From Gammaproteobacteria bacterium (lineage in GTDB: Bacteria; Pseudomonadota; Gammaproteobacteria; Pseudomonadales; Azotimanducaceae), in contig JAPOVK010000050.1 in the NCBI GenBank assembly GCA_026708185.1, forward strand, positions 1 through 64,000: 64,000 bases of DNA. The letters are read 5' to 3'. Positions 1-8,314 of this stretch are shown here, in pieces; the stretch's first letter is position 1; the number at the start of each line of letters is the position of its first letter. Under the pieces are notes generated by a model. It had not been told where the DNA came from. It did not search any database and worked only from the letters and a program-made list of their open reading frames with translations. Position numbers and translations under genes: made by a program.

Positions 1-165
1 AGCGCGAGGGGCCCGCCCCTCGCAAGAAAGAGCCCTCAGCCGGGGAGCGCGAGGGGCCTGCCCCTCGCAAGAAAGAGCCCTCAGCCGGGGAGCGCGAGGG
101 GCCTGCCCCTCGCAAGAAAGAGCCCTCAGCCGGGGAGCGCGAGGGGCCTGCCCCTCGCAAGAAAG
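1..165. repeat. Tandem 45-bp palindromic repeats (3.7 copies)
   Basis: Copies begin at 1, 46, 91 and 136; the last is cut after about 30 bp. Each unit carries the hairpin GCGAGGGGC-CT-GCCCCTCGC (9-bp stem; CC loop in the first copy) followed by a purine-rich AAGAAAGAGCCCTCAGCCGGGG linker. The same unit, with a TT loop and a 41-bp period, recurs at 28005-28086, so this is a dispersed family and not a single local duplication. The array may extend left of the window. Function unknown; REP-like or transcript-end hairpins are possible. Confidence 0.9.
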
Positions 166-236
166 GCCATCGACGTTGAGGCGGACGGCGGAGCGCCGAT
201 GCCCGCGCCGCGGTCGATGTGAATGTCGGTAAGCGT

Positions 237-815
237 TCACCGGTTATGTCGTTGCAGCCGCGCCTCCAGTTCCGCGATGCGTTCCGCGGCCTGTTGCGCC
301 GCCGCCTCGGCGGCCATGCGCGCACGGCGTTCGTTGCTGCGGCCGGCCTCTGCTTCCAAACGGCTGGCCTCAGCCTTTGCACGTGCACTCTCCGCCTCGT
401 GGCGTGCGGCTTCTGTTCGTTGGAGTTGAGCCTCCGCTTGCTGGCGGGCCACGGCCTCCTCGTCGTAGGTGACGTACGAGTTCCGTTTCCGATTCGATAC
501 GTCGAAGACCACGAACACGTCTGGTGCGAGCCTGTCCACGATCGGTTTGCCGTGCGCGTCGAGCAGCACCTCGCCATGCTCGTCCACCCGCAGGTAGTGC
601 ACGAACATGCCGGCCTGCACGGCGACGTCCGCACGTTGCGCGTAGTGACCTCGCAGGCCGTAGAAGGCGTAGCCGAGCGGCTCGAGCTGATAGTCGGTCT
701 CAGCCAAAAGCTCGTCGTCCTCGTAGGGCAGTTCGGCCTCGGTGGGAAGACGCCACGCCGGGTCGATGCGCGGCAAGCGCGGGAAGTCGCGGATGGCGGG
801 TTCGGCCATAGCCAT
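237..815 (-). CDS. Uma2-family protein lacking the nuclease core (probable remnant)
   Basis: The 192-residue frame starts at ATG 815 (MAMAEPAIRDFPRLP). Its first ~120 residues match the N-terminal part of the intact Uma2 (DUF820) paralogue at 57561-58316: a 'MFVHYLRVDEHGE..' segment matching 'MFVYYIGRDDRGE..', then 'APDVFVVFDVSNRKRNSYV'. It then jumps directly into an Ala/Glu/Arg-rich coiled coil ending in 'AERIAELEARLQRHNR'. The central part of the family, which in the paralogue reads 'FVLEIASRSTRAHD..REYFLYDP' and carries the PD-(D/E)XK acidic and Lys residues, is missing (roughly 100 residues). The frame is intact, so it may be expressed, but nuclease activity is not expected. The longer 309-residue ORF upstream runs through repeat DNA and is not supported. 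Confidence 0.65.
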   Translation of the reverse strand: MAMAEPAIRDFPRLPRIDPAWRLPTEAELPYEDDELLAETDYQLEPLGYAFYGLRGHYAQRADVAVQAGMFVHYLRVDEHGEVLLDAHGKPIVDRLAPDVFVVFDVSNRKRNSYVTYDEEAVARQQAEAQLQRTEAARHEAESARAKAEASRLEAEAGRSNERRARMAAEAAAQQAAERIAELEARLQRHNR

Positions 816-936
816 ACTCCGTGGTGTTCCGCCGCGAGCAAGGCCGCTCGCCCGCAGCGTGACGAGGCGACCGTACCACAGCGGCGGCGTCGAGATGCCG
901 GGCGCGCATCGGGGCCGCTCACGAGATGATGACGGC

Positions 937-960
937 TCCATCCTGCCGCTCCAGGATGGA
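937..960. repeat. 9-bp-stem hairpin
   Basis: TCCATCCTG-CCGCTC-CAGGATGGA is a perfect 9-bp inverted repeat with a 6-nt loop. It lies in the leader region upstream of the Uma2 remnant. No T tract follows on either strand, so a simple Rho-independent terminator is not supported. Confidence 0.75.
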
Positions 961-982
961 CGGGCGCGATGGCCGATCTCTT

Positions 983-1035
983 CCATGCAACAAACACCAA
1001 AGGGAGCGTAGCGACCGTCGGTGGTTGTTGCATGG
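983..1035. repeat. Long inverted repeat with 21-nt loop (copy 1)
   Basis: The arms are CCATGCAACAAACACC and GGTGGTTGTTGCATGG (15 of 16 pair) around the 21-nt loop AAAGGGAGCGTAGCGACCGTC. A second element at 29675-29725 has quite different arms but a loop of the same length, 14 of 21 positions identical by eye and ending in CCGTC. Both sit in the same intergenic neighbourhoods as the dispersed element. Confidence 0.8.
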
Positions 1036-1037
1036 GA

Positions 1038-1131
1038 GGTCGGCGTGGCCTTGGGCCGGAGTCGGCGCGCCGCAAGCGGCGCGCGCCGGTGCCGAGCGAA
1101 CGCGAGGTACCGGACACGGCTATGGGGCGCT
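1038..1131 (+). repeat. Dispersed intergenic element, copy A
   Basis: It runs from GGTCGGCGTGGCCTTGGGCC to GGCTATGGGGCGCT and shares GGTGCCGAGCGAACGCGAGG plus the following TACCGGACACGG with copy B (29492-29567). Between the conserved flanks, copy A carries a 9-bp hairpin GCGCGCCGC-AA-GCGGCGCGC (1065-1084), where copy B has only GGC-GAA-GCC. A variable hairpin tip inside constant flanks suggests a structured RNA or a non-autonomous mobile element. The orientation given is arbitrary. Confidence 0.8.
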
Positions 1132-1189
1132 CGTTTACATGTAGGACATAGGCCCTTCGACCTCAAGGCACTTCACCCGGGTCGACGCG

Positions 1190-2512
1190 CTACTCGTAGC
1201 GCTGGCGTATATCGGCAAGTCCCGCGTCGAGTTCGTCCCTGGCCAGGTACCGCCCTCGCACCATCACCGCCTCGATGGAACGACTGTTGTCGATGTCGGC
1301 CAGCGGGTCGTTGCGCAGCACGACCAGGTCGGCGTCGCGTCCGGGCAGGATGCTGCCCCACGTCTCACCCATCCCGTAGAACTCGGCGGGCACGGTCGAG
1401 CCGGACGCGATGGCTTCGAAGGGGCTCATCCCCGACGCGACCATCGCGGCCAGTTCGCGGTGGATCGAGAAACCCGGCGTGTTGAAGATCTGCGGCGAGT
1501 CCGAGCCGAGTAGGATCGGCACGCCGGCGTCGTGCGCGGCGCCGATGAGGCGCTTGCGCAGGCTCAAGAAACGCGCCGCGGATTCCGGCGTGAACCCGCG
1601 CGCCGAGCCGGCGACCGCGCGCGAGTAGCTCTGGCGCAGGTTCTCTGGCAGGTAGGCGTAGTCCTCGCGGGCCTGCTGCGCGGCTAGGTCCCCGGCGACG
1701 TTCTCCAGCAACGTCTCAGTGGGCACCACGGCGGCCCCGGAAGCGGTCAGCGCGTCGATCAGGGCCGGAATCCGACCACTCTCGACGTCGGGCACGAGGT
1801 CCGCGCCGAACCAGGACCCCTGCCGGTCGGCTAGGCGCGCCGGTGCCACGAGCGTCTCCACGAAGCCGTCGAGGTGGTCGATGGTCTGTTGCTTGGCCGC
1901 GAGGCTGTCGAGCAAGCCGACGGCACCGGTGACATGCCCGGCAAAGGCGATGCCGGCCTCGTTCGCCGTCTGCGCGACGGCGTGGAAGGCGGCTTCGGAC
2001 AGACCCGGATGGATCTTCAGGAAGTCGTAGCCGGCTGCAAGCTGGTCGCGTACGCGCTGTTCCGCGGTGGCCACATCGCGCACGCTGCCCCCGCTGAACG
2101 ACGGCCCCGAGATCATCAGCGCAGGGCCGAGGACGTCGTGGGCGGCGATGGCGTCGCGAAGTTCGAGATGGGTCGGGTGGCCCATCATCCCGCGGGCCCG
2201 CGTGACGCCGTTGGCCACCCACAGGAACAGCACGTCCTCGCGATAGCCCGGGTTGTCCATGCGCGGCACGGGGACGTGCGCGTGCATTTCCGTGAGGCCG
2301 GGGATGACGTACATGCCGTCGAGATCGATGGTTTCGGCGTCGGGGGCCGCAGGTCCCGACGCGAAGGTGCCGTCGTGGACCACGATGTCGAGCACTTCGT
2401 ACGTCGGACCCGAGTCCATGGTGAGCACGCGGGCGTTGGTCAAGGAGAGGTCGGCGCCGTAGGTTGAAGCGGCGAGCATCCCCGCGACTAGGGCCACGAA
2501 CGCGTTGCGCAT
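1190..2512 (-). CDS. Exported amidohydrolase-family protein
   Basis: Metal-dependent amidohydrolase (imidazolonepropionase/prolidase-like branch), 440 residues from ATG 2512. That start gives a clean signal peptide (MRNAFVALVAGMLAASTYGA) and is preferred over the 13-residue longer ORF. The metal-binding motif 'EMHAHVPVP' follows the first beta strands; later landmarks are 'FLKIHPG', 'AGHVTGA', 'ILLGSDSPQ' and the C-terminal 'GRDADLVVLRNDPLADI' sheet typical of the family. Predicted periplasmic. Substrate cannot be read from sequence; dipeptide or cyclic amide hydrolysis is the usual guess. Divergent from the next gene, with about 70 bp between the starts. Confidence 0.9.
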   Translation of the reverse strand: MRNAFVALVAGMLAASTYGADLSLTNARVLTMDSGPTYEVLDIVVHDGTFASGPAAPDAETIDLDGMYVIPGLTEMHAHVPVPRMDNPGYREDVLFLWVANGVTRARGMMGHPTHLELRDAIAAHDVLGPALMISGPSFSGGSVRDVATAEQRVRDQLAAGYDFLKIHPGLSEAAFHAVAQTANEAGIAFAGHVTGAVGLLDSLAAKQQTIDHLDGFVETLVAPARLADRQGSWFGADLVPDVESGRIPALIDALTASGAAVVPTETLLENVAGDLAAQQAREDYAYLPENLRQSYSRAVAGSARGFTPESAARFLSLRKRLIGAAHDAGVPILLGSDSPQIFNTPGFSIHRELAAMVASGMSPFEAIASGSTVPAEFYGMGETWGSILPGRDADLVVLRNDPLADIDNSRSIEAVMVRGRYLARDELDAGLADIRQRYE

Positions 2513-2584
2513 GGCGACCACCCCTCTTTCGGCGGCAGGTACGGCATACAACGTACACCGAGTCGGTTTTCTGGTTCAATTGCC

Positions 2585-3658
2585 GTGTCCAAGGACCGCA
2601 AGCACCGAGCGATGACCGAGCGACAGTTGATGTTCACGGAGTCCGAGCTGCTCTCCGACCACGACTACGCCGCGGCGCACGTCATCGACGGGCGCAGGCT
2701 GCACGGCGGCTTCGACGGGGCCGGTAGCTACGTGCCGCCGCGCTCGAAGGGGCGCCGGGTCGCCATCGACAACTGGACTGCGGCGCTCCGGGAACGGGGC
2801 GGCGACCTGCTCGACGCGGACTCGTCGCTGCTCACCGGGCCGCGGGTCCCCAATCCCAAGCAGCAGCGCTACCTGATCGAATGCGGCATCACGCGGCCGT
2901 TCTGGAACGGATTGACGGTCACGGGCAAGATCGAGGGCCGGGGACGCATGATCGCGGAGATGCCGTTTCCGGACATGCAGCGGATCATCGTCGAGGACAT
3001 CAGCGGCATGGCCCTCGGGCATCTCAAGAAGGGCCTCCTGAAGGCTCACGGGATCGACGAGGGCGGTGAACCGGACAAGGGCGTCGGCGGTCACGACGTC
3101 ATGTGGTTCGTGGCTCGCGACCTCGCGTTCGGCGCCGATGCGCACCCGGACATCGAACCGTCCGGCGGGATCGCCCGCCCCGAAGGCGAGGAGCGATACA
3201 TGCCCGAGCTGGAGGTGCCCTACGAGATGGCGCTGCGCTTCCTGATGAACCTGCTGCTGATCGAGTTCCGCGCCGAGATCGGCTTTGCGACCTCGCAGGA
3301 GACCTTCCGCTCGCCGGGGCTGTTCGCCGGCCGGTCCAGCGAGGCCCTCGAAGCAGCGGAGATCGTCGAACGCATCCGCACCGACGAGCGGATCCACGTC
3401 GAGTCGCTGCGGCTCTACTTGGGCGAATTGCGCTCCTTGACGTTGAAGTGCGTCGACGGCGGCACGATCGCCGGCGCCGAGATCGTCGATCGGTTCTGGA
3501 CCGGCCTGGTGCAGTGGGCCACCGTCCTGCAGCCGCGGCTCGCCGCTGAACGCCAGCACGAAGTGCTCAAGGCCGAGATCCTGGCCCAGGAGGACGGGGC
3601 TCGCGTCCTCGCCGGCTTCAACGCGCTCGCGGACGCAGGCTACAGCATGGCGGGTTGA
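2585..3658 (+). CDS. Putative ferritin-like di-iron protein
   Basis: 357 residues from GTG 2585 (ATG 2612 is an alternative). No close family was recognised. The C-terminal half is strongly helical and carries a spaced carboxylate/His pattern: 'LLIEFRAE' (226-231), 'DERIHVE' with E268xxH271, 'GAEIVDRFW' (E299) and 'AAERQHEVLKAE' with E322xxH325. This E...ExxH...E...ExxH order is the hallmark of four-helix di-iron carboxylate proteins. The N-terminal ~200 residues look like a separate beta-rich region. No signal peptide. A cytoplasmic oxidase/oxygenase or metal-storage role is inference only. A long antisense ORF covers the same bases and is rejected as a shadow. Confidence 0.6.
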   Translation: MSKDRKHRAMTERQLMFTESELLSDHDYAAAHVIDGRRLHGGFDGAGSYVPPRSKGRRVAIDNWTAALRERGGDLLDADSSLLTGPRVPNPKQQRYLIECGITRPFWNGLTVTGKIEGRGRMIAEMPFPDMQRIIVEDISGMALGHLKKGLLKAHGIDEGGEPDKGVGGHDVMWFVARDLAFGADAHPDIEPSGGIARPEGEERYMPELEVPYEMALRFLMNLLLIEFRAEIGFATSQETFRSPGLFAGRSSEALEAAEIVERIRTDERIHVESLRLYLGELRSLTLKCVDGGTIAGAEIVDRFWTGLVQWATVLQPRLAAERQHEVLKAEILAQEDGARVLAGFNALADAGYSMAG

Positions 3659-3667
3659 CAACTGTCA

Positions 3668-3689
3668 CGGCAACCGGTGACGGTTGCCG
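3668..3689 (+). terminator. Hairpin after the ferritin-like gene
   Basis: CGGCAACC-GGTGAC-GGTTGCCG is a perfect 8-bp stem starting 10 nt after the stop codon. No T run follows, so it may be a 3'-end stabiliser or Rho-associated hairpin and not a classical terminator. Confidence 0.45.
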
Positions 3690-3761
3690 GTACCAGCGCA
3701 CCGGCCCATGGGCATGATGTGGTCATGGATTGTGCGCCGCAGTCAGTCCGACGAATAGGTG

Positions 3762-5015
3762 ATGGACAAGAAGGCACTTCTCAACGAACTGAAAATCGAC
3801 CGGGACGATGCGTCCGGCGGCCGCAAACCGCTGAAATGGCTGGTTGCTATCGCCGTGGTCGGCGGCATCGCCTTCGTCGGCTGGGCCTTCGGCAGGCCGT
3901 ACCTCGCCGGCACGGATGCGGCGGCCGCCGAAGTGCGCACGTTGCTGGTGCGAACATCATCGGCCGCGACACCCGGGGGGAGCGTCCTGGATGCGACCGG
4001 CTACGTGGTGGCACGCCGCCAAGCAACGGTGAGCGCGAAGACCACGGGCAAGGTCATGGAAGTGCTGATCGAAGAAGGCATGACCGTCGAGGAGGGCCAG
4101 CTTCTCGCCGTGTTGGACGCCAGCATCCCCGAAGCGCGCCTTGCGCTCTTCGAGTCGCAGTTGGCGTCCGCACGAGCCCTCGTCGACGAGATCGGGGTAG
4201 ACATTCGCCAGGCCGCGCTCGACTACTCGCGGACCAAGGATCTCGCCGAACGCGACCTTGCGAGCCAAGCCGAGCTGGACCGCGCCCGCCTCGTACTGCA
4301 GGGCCTGCAAGCGCGGCTGAAGCGTACCGAGAGGGACATCGAGGTGGCCGGGCGGTCCTTGGCCGTGCAGCGTCGGGAAGTCGACGATATGCAAATCCGT
4401 GCGCCGTTCGGCGGCGTGGTGATCGCCAAGGCGGCGCAGCCGGGCGAGATGATCTCGCCGATTTCCGCCGGCGGCGGGTTCACGCGCACGGGCATCTGCA
4501 CGATCGTGGACATGGACTCCCTGGAGGTCGAGGTCGACGTCAACGAGGCGTACATCAACCGCGTCTATCCCGACCAGCCGGTGACCGTGACGTTGAACGC
4601 CTACCCCGACTTCCCGATTCCCGCCGCGGTGATCGCGACGATTCCGGCGGCGGATCGCAACAAGGCGACCGTCCGGGTGCGCATCGCGTTTCGCGACCGC
4701 GATCCGCGCGTCCTGCCGGACATGGGCGTCCGGGTCGCCTTCCTGGAGGAGGGCGAGCCGACCGAGGAGAGGGCGACCGCGAAGATCCTCGTACCGAGGG
4801 CTGCCGTGGCAAGCGCGGAAGGCGCCCGTTACGTCTGGGTGGTGAGCGACTTGGGCGACGGCCGGGGCACCGTGGCACGCCGCACCGTCGTCGTGGGGCG
4901 CAGCGAGGGTTCGCGCATCCAGGTCACCGCGGGGCTCTCGGATGGCGAGCGAATCGTGGCCGCGGCGCTTGAGCCCACGCTGCGCGACGGCGACGAGATC
5001 AACCTGATCAACTGA
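3762..5015 (+). CDS. Periplasmic adaptor subunit of ABC exporter (HlyD/MacA type)
   Basis: Membrane-fusion protein, 417 residues from ATG 3762 (an overlapping GTG lies 3 nt upstream). One N-terminal transmembrane helix ('WLVAIAVVGGIAFVGWAFG'), then the lipoyl-like half motifs 'ATVSAKTTGKVMEVLIEEGMTVEEGQLLAVLD' and 'APFGGVVIAKAAQPGEMISP' bracketing an alpha-hairpin coiled coil ('RALVDEIGVDIRQAALDYSRTKDLAERDL..'), followed by beta-barrel and membrane-proximal domains. First gene of an operon with an ATPase and two permeases (19-nt gap to the next gene), matching the MacA-MacB logic of moving envelope substrates to an outer-membrane duct. No TolC-like gene is present in the window. Confidence 0.93.
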   Translation: MDKKALLNELKIDRDDASGGRKPLKWLVAIAVVGGIAFVGWAFGRPYLAGTDAAAAEVRTLLVRTSSAATPGGSVLDATGYVVARRQATVSAKTTGKVMEVLIEEGMTVEEGQLLAVLDASIPEARLALFESQLASARALVDEIGVDIRQAALDYSRTKDLAERDLASQAELDRARLVLQGLQARLKRTERDIEVAGRSLAVQRREVDDMQIRAPFGGVVIAKAAQPGEMISPISAGGGFTRTGICTIVDMDSLEVEVDVNEAYINRVYPDQPVTVTLNAYPDFPIPAAVIATIPAADRNKATVRVRIAFRDRDPRVLPDMGVRVAFLEEGEPTEERATAKILVPRAAVASAEGARYVWVVSDLGDGRGTVARRTVVVGRSEGSRIQVTAGLSDGERIVAAALEPTLRDGDEINLIN

Positions 5016-5033
5016 CCAACAAGGGGTAGCCGC

Positions 5034-5717
5034 ATGGCAATCGTCGACCTGAAGGACGTGCACAAGAGCTTCACGAAGGGGCGCGAGCGGGTGGAGGTAC
5101 TGCTCGGGATCGACCTCGCCATAGACCAGGGCGACTTCCTCGCCTTGATGGGTCCGTCCGGTAGCGGCAAGACGACGCTGCTGAACATCGTGGGCGGCAT
5201 CGACAGCGCGAGCCAGGGCCACGTCACCGTCGCCGAGGCGAATCTCAACCGGATGAGCGGTCGCGACCTCGCGCGTTGGCGTTCGTCGACGATCGGCTTC
5301 GTCTTCCAGTTCTACAACCTGCTGCCGGTATTGAACGCGCGCCGCAACGTGGAATTGCCGCTCCTTCTCACCAAGCTTTCGGGCAAGCAGCGGCGGAGGA
5401 ACGCGGACACCGCGTTGGAGATCGTCGGCCTTTCGGACCGGGCGAAGCACAAGCCCGGCGAACTCTCGGGCGGACAGCAACAGCGGGTCGCCATTGCCCG
5501 AGCGATCGTGGCGGACCCGCCGATCCTCGTGTGCGACGAACCCACAGGCGACCTGGACCGCGAAACCGCCGAGGAGATTCTCGACCTGCTCGGCATCCTG
5601 AACCGCGACCACGGCAAGACCATCATCATGGTGACGCACGATCCGAAGGCGGCGGACCACGCCCGCCGTACTTTGCATCTCGACAAGGGCCAACTGGTAA
5701 CGGAGGCGGCGGCATGA
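5034..5717 (+). CDS. ABC transporter ATP-binding protein (MacB/LolD type)
   Basis: 227-residue nucleotide-binding domain. Walker A 'GPSGSGKTT', Q-loop '[21 protein letters not shown]', ABC signature 'LSGGQQQRV', Walker B '[12 protein letters not shown]' and H-loop 'MVTHDPK' are all present, so it should be a working ATPase. The 'FYNLLP..NV.LP' stretch is typical of MacB/LolD/FtsE-type mechanotransmitters. It overlaps the downstream permease start by 4 nt (ATGA), indicating translational coupling. Confidence 0.95.
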   Translation: MAIVDLKDVHKSFTKGRERVEVLLGIDLAIDQGDFLALMGPSGSGKTTLLNIVGGIDSASQGHVTVAEANLNRMSGRDLARWRSSTIGFVFQFYNLLPVLNARRNVELPLLLTKLSGKQRRRNADTALEIVGLSDRAKHKPGELSGGQQQRVAIARAIVADPPILVCDEPTGDLDRETAEEILDLLGILNRDHGKTIIMVTHDPKAADHARRTLHLDKGQLVTEAAA

Positions 5718-6877
5718 GCGCACTAGGTCTGATCTGGGCGAATCTGCAGCGCCGCAAGATTCGCACCTACCTGACGATATTCTCGCTACTCGTCGCGTTC
5801 CTGCTGTTCACGGTGCTCCGCACCGTGGCCGTGTGGTTCGAACAGGGCATCGGCGACACCGGCGGCGTGGACCGGCTGGTCGTGACGGCCAAGTACTCCA
5901 TCATCGAAAGCCTGCCCATCAGCCAGCGGGCTGAGATCCTGGCCGTAGACGGCGTCGAGGCCATCACGCACATGACGTGGTTCGGGGGCAACTACCAGGA
6001 TCCGCGCAATTTCTTTCCCAAGTACCCGGTCGAACCCCTCGGCTACTTCGAGATGTTCCCCGAGTACATCATCGATCCGGACCAGCTCAACGCTTTCGCC
6101 AATACGCGCACCGGGGCGGTGGCGCCCGCCGGCATGCTCGAGCAATACGGCTGGCAGGTCGGCGACAAGATCCCCATCGAGGCCGACATCTATCCCATGA
6201 GCGACGGCAGCCGGCTTTGGGAGTTCGACCTCGTGGGCTCGTACACCACCGAGGCAGAGGGTGGCCCGCCGCCGGTATTCCTCTTCCACTACGACTTCTT
6301 TGACGAGGCGCGCCAGTTCGGCCAAGGATCGGTCGGCTGGTGGACGGTGCGCATCGGCGACCCGGAGCGCGCGCCGGAAATATCGAGCACCATCGATACG
6401 CTGTTCGAGAATTCGCTCAATCCCGTCAAGTCCGCCACCGAGGACGAGTTCGGGCGCCAATTCGCGGCGCAGATCGGCGACATCGGCCTCATCACCACGG
6501 GCATCCTCTCGGCCGTGTTCTTCACAATCCTGCTGCTGACCGCCAATACGATGAGCCAGGCGTTGCGCGAGCGCATCCCGGAACTCGCCGTGTTGAAGAC
6601 GGTCGGCTTCTCCAACCTGAAGGTGGCCATGATCGTGCTGGGCGAATCCGTGCTGCTGTGCGCGCTCGGCGGGCTTCTCGGGATTGCTCTGGCCGTGCTC
6701 GCCGCGCCCGGGATCAACCAGGCCATGGCAAGCACTGGCCTAGGCCTCTTCATCATCGGCTGGGAAGTCCCGGCCATCGCCGCCGGCCTCGCCGTGCTGC
6801 TTGGCGTCGCCGTCGGCACGAGTCCGGCCTGGTCGGCGAATCGGCTCTCGATAGCCGATGCGTTGCGGAGGAGTTGA
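5714..6877 (+). CDS. ABC transporter permease, FtsX/MacB fold (first)
   Basis: 387 residues from ATG 5714, inside the ATGA overlap with the ATPase; the 533-residue ORF in the track is an upstream read-through of the same frame. One N-terminal membrane helix (about 17-37), a large periplasmic MacB-PCD-like domain (about 45-265) and three C-terminal helices ('[23 protein letters not shown]', '[24 protein letters not shown]', '[22 protein letters not shown]'). Includes the conserved coupling segment '[17 protein letters not shown]'. Probably pairs with the next permease, since the two sequences differ clearly. Confidence 0.93.
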   Translation: MSALGLIWANLQRRKIRTYLTIFSLLVAFLLFTVLRTVAVWFEQGIGDTGGVDRLVVTAKYSIIESLPISQRAEILAVDGVEAITHMTWFGGNYQDPRNFFPKYPVEPLGYFEMFPEYIIDPDQLNAFANTRTGAVAPAGMLEQYGWQVGDKIPIEADIYPMSDGSRLWEFDLVGSYTTEAEGGPPPVFLFHYDFFDEARQFGQGSVGWWTVRIGDPERAPEISSTIDTLFENSLNPVKSATEDEFGRQFAAQIGDIGLITTGILSAVFFTILLLTANTMSQALRERIPELAVLKTVGFSNLKVAMIVLGESVLLCALGGLLGIALAVLAAPGINQAMASTGLGLFIIGWEVPAIAAGLAVLLGVAVGTSPAWSANRLSIADALRRS

Positions 6878-6880
6878 CCT

Positions 6881-8044
6881 GTGTTCGGACAGATACTCGA
6901 AATCGCCTTGATGAATCTGCGCAACCTGCCGTCGCGGATCGGCAGTTCGTCGGTGATCGTGGTGGGGATCGGTGGCGTGGTGGGCGTGCTGATCGCCATC
7001 CTTGCCATGGCCGCGGGCTTCAAGAGCACGCTTGAACGCGGCGGCGAGCCGGATCGCGCCTTGGTTCTGCGCGGCGGCTCCACCAGCGAACTGTCGAGCG
7101 GCGTGTCGGTAGAGGAGCGCGGCGTGATCGCCAGCATGGAAGGCGTAGTGCTCGCAAGCCCCGAACTCTACGTCGTGGCGGACGTCCCCAAGCGTGCCAC
7201 GGGCACGGACGCCAACCTGATCCTGCGCGGGGTCGCCCAGGCCGCCTTCGATTTGCGCGACGAAGTCGAGATCGTGGAGGGCCGCAATTTCGAACCGGGC
7301 AAGGCCGAGTTGATCGCCGGGCGCAGCGCGCACACCGAGTTCGCCGGCATCGACGTAGGCAACACGGTGCGCCTGCGCCAGAGCGAGCTGACGGTGGTGG
7401 GCATCTTCGAGGCAGGCGGTTCCGCGTACGAGTCCGAACTGTGGATGGACCTGATCTTCGCGCAATCATCCTTCCGGGCCGAGGGCGCCATCAGCTCCAT
7501 GCGTCTGCGCGTGGACTCCCCGGCGCGCATTCCGGAGTTGGCCCAGCAGGTTGAGGATGACCCGCGCCTAGACCTCACCGTGCAGTCCGAGGAGGAGTTC
7601 TTCGCCTCCCAGTCAGCGGATCTCACCAGCACCATCGAGACGTTCGGCTCCGCCGTGGCGACCATCATGGCGATCGGCGCGGTGTTCGCGGCGCTCAACA
7701 CCATGTACTCCGCCGTGGTCACCCGCACGGTGGAGATCGCCACGCTGCGCGCATTGGGCTTCGGAGGATTGCCGGTGGTGATCTCCGTGATGATCGAGTC
7801 GCTGGCGCTAGCGTTGCTCGGCGGCGCGCTTGGCGCGGGGGTGGCTTACCTGGTCTTCGACGGCTTTACGGCCTCGACGCTGAACAACGTCTCGTTCTCG
7901 CAAGTCGCATTCGACTTCGCCGTCACGCCGGAGCTGATCCGGGACGGAGTGACGTGGGCCGTGGTGCTCGGCGCGGTCGGCGGGCTGTTCCCCGCGATCC
8001 GGGCGGCGCGATTGCCGATCACGGTTGCCTTGCGCGGCGAGTAG
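6881..8044 (+). CDS. ABC transporter permease, FtsX/MacB fold (second)
   Basis: 387 residues from GTG 6881, only 3 nt after the previous stop. Same topology as its neighbour: N-terminal helix ('IGSSSVIVVGIGGVVGVLIAILAMAAG'), periplasmic domain, then three C-terminal helices with the coupling sequence 'TRTVEIATLRALGFGGLPV'. Two non-identical permeases with a single ATPase and one adaptor suggest a heterodimeric MacB-like exporter, unlike classical MacB, where ATPase and permease are fused and homodimeric. Substrate unknown. Confidence 0.92.
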   Translation: MFGQILEIALMNLRNLPSRIGSSSVIVVGIGGVVGVLIAILAMAAGFKSTLERGGEPDRALVLRGGSTSELSSGVSVEERGVIASMEGVVLASPELYVVADVPKRATGTDANLILRGVAQAAFDLRDEVEIVEGRNFEPGKAELIAGRSAHTEFAGIDVGNTVRLRQSELTVVGIFEAGGSAYESELWMDLIFAQSSFRAEGAISSMRLRVDSPARIPELAQQVEDDPRLDLTVQSEEEFFASQSADLTSTIETFGSAVATIMAIGAVFAALNTMYSAVVTRTVEIATLRALGFGGLPVVISVMIESLALALLGGALGAGVAYLVFDGFTASTLNNVSFSQVAFDFAVTPELIRDGVTWAVVLGAVGGLFPAIRAARLPITVALRGE

Positions 8045-8314
8045 ACGCCGGTTCTAGGATTCGGCGAAGGCTCGCTTCGCGGCGCGTCGTTCGTCGATGC
8101 AGTTGCGGTATTCCGCGGCCCGGCGGACCAACTGGAAGATCCACCCTCCTCGAAGGAGTTCAGGGTCTGGACCAGGCCAAGCCTGCGCGGTGTCGGGGGG
8201 CGCCCGCCATGATCGTCGCCGGCACGACGGCCATCGGTCCGCGCAAGGCCAACTGCTCGCCGCTACGGGCGTTGCGGACGAGGATGCGACGCCCACCGCG
8301 GCCGGAAGACGCAC
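8045..8314. other. Gap with no confident gene
   Basis: 270 bp between the convergent exporter and USP genes. An 86-residue minus ORF (8054-8314) ends in a helix-like 'LVRRAAEYRNCIDERRAAKRAFAES', and another frame reads 'RILVRNARSGEQLALRGPMAVVPATIMAG' before a stop. Together these look like pieces of one decayed gene, but no family was recognised. Confidence 0.4.

Larger units (their letters stand above)
816..1189. other. Intergenic region with three hairpins and a dispersed element
   Basis: 374 bp between the Uma2 remnant and the amidohydrolase, both read leftward. It holds the Uma2 leader (CTGTGGTACGG at 881-871 on the minus strand), a 9-bp stem hairpin at 937-960, a 16-nt-arm inverted repeat at 983-1035 and dispersed element copy A at 1038-1131. 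No coding signal was accepted here. Confidence 0.7.

Noticed and set aside
1-165. CRISPR array
   Set aside because: The repeated units are contiguous with no unique spacers, and no cas genes are present.
2576-3661. 361-residue ORF antisense to the ferritin-like gene
   Set aside because: Nearly same length as its sense partner, but the sense frame has helical motif spacing and a start next to a divergent promoter region; the antisense has shadow-like composition.
3957-5723. 588-residue minus-strand ORF
   Set aside because: Antisense to the MacA/MacB-like genes; low-complexity shadow with no family motif.
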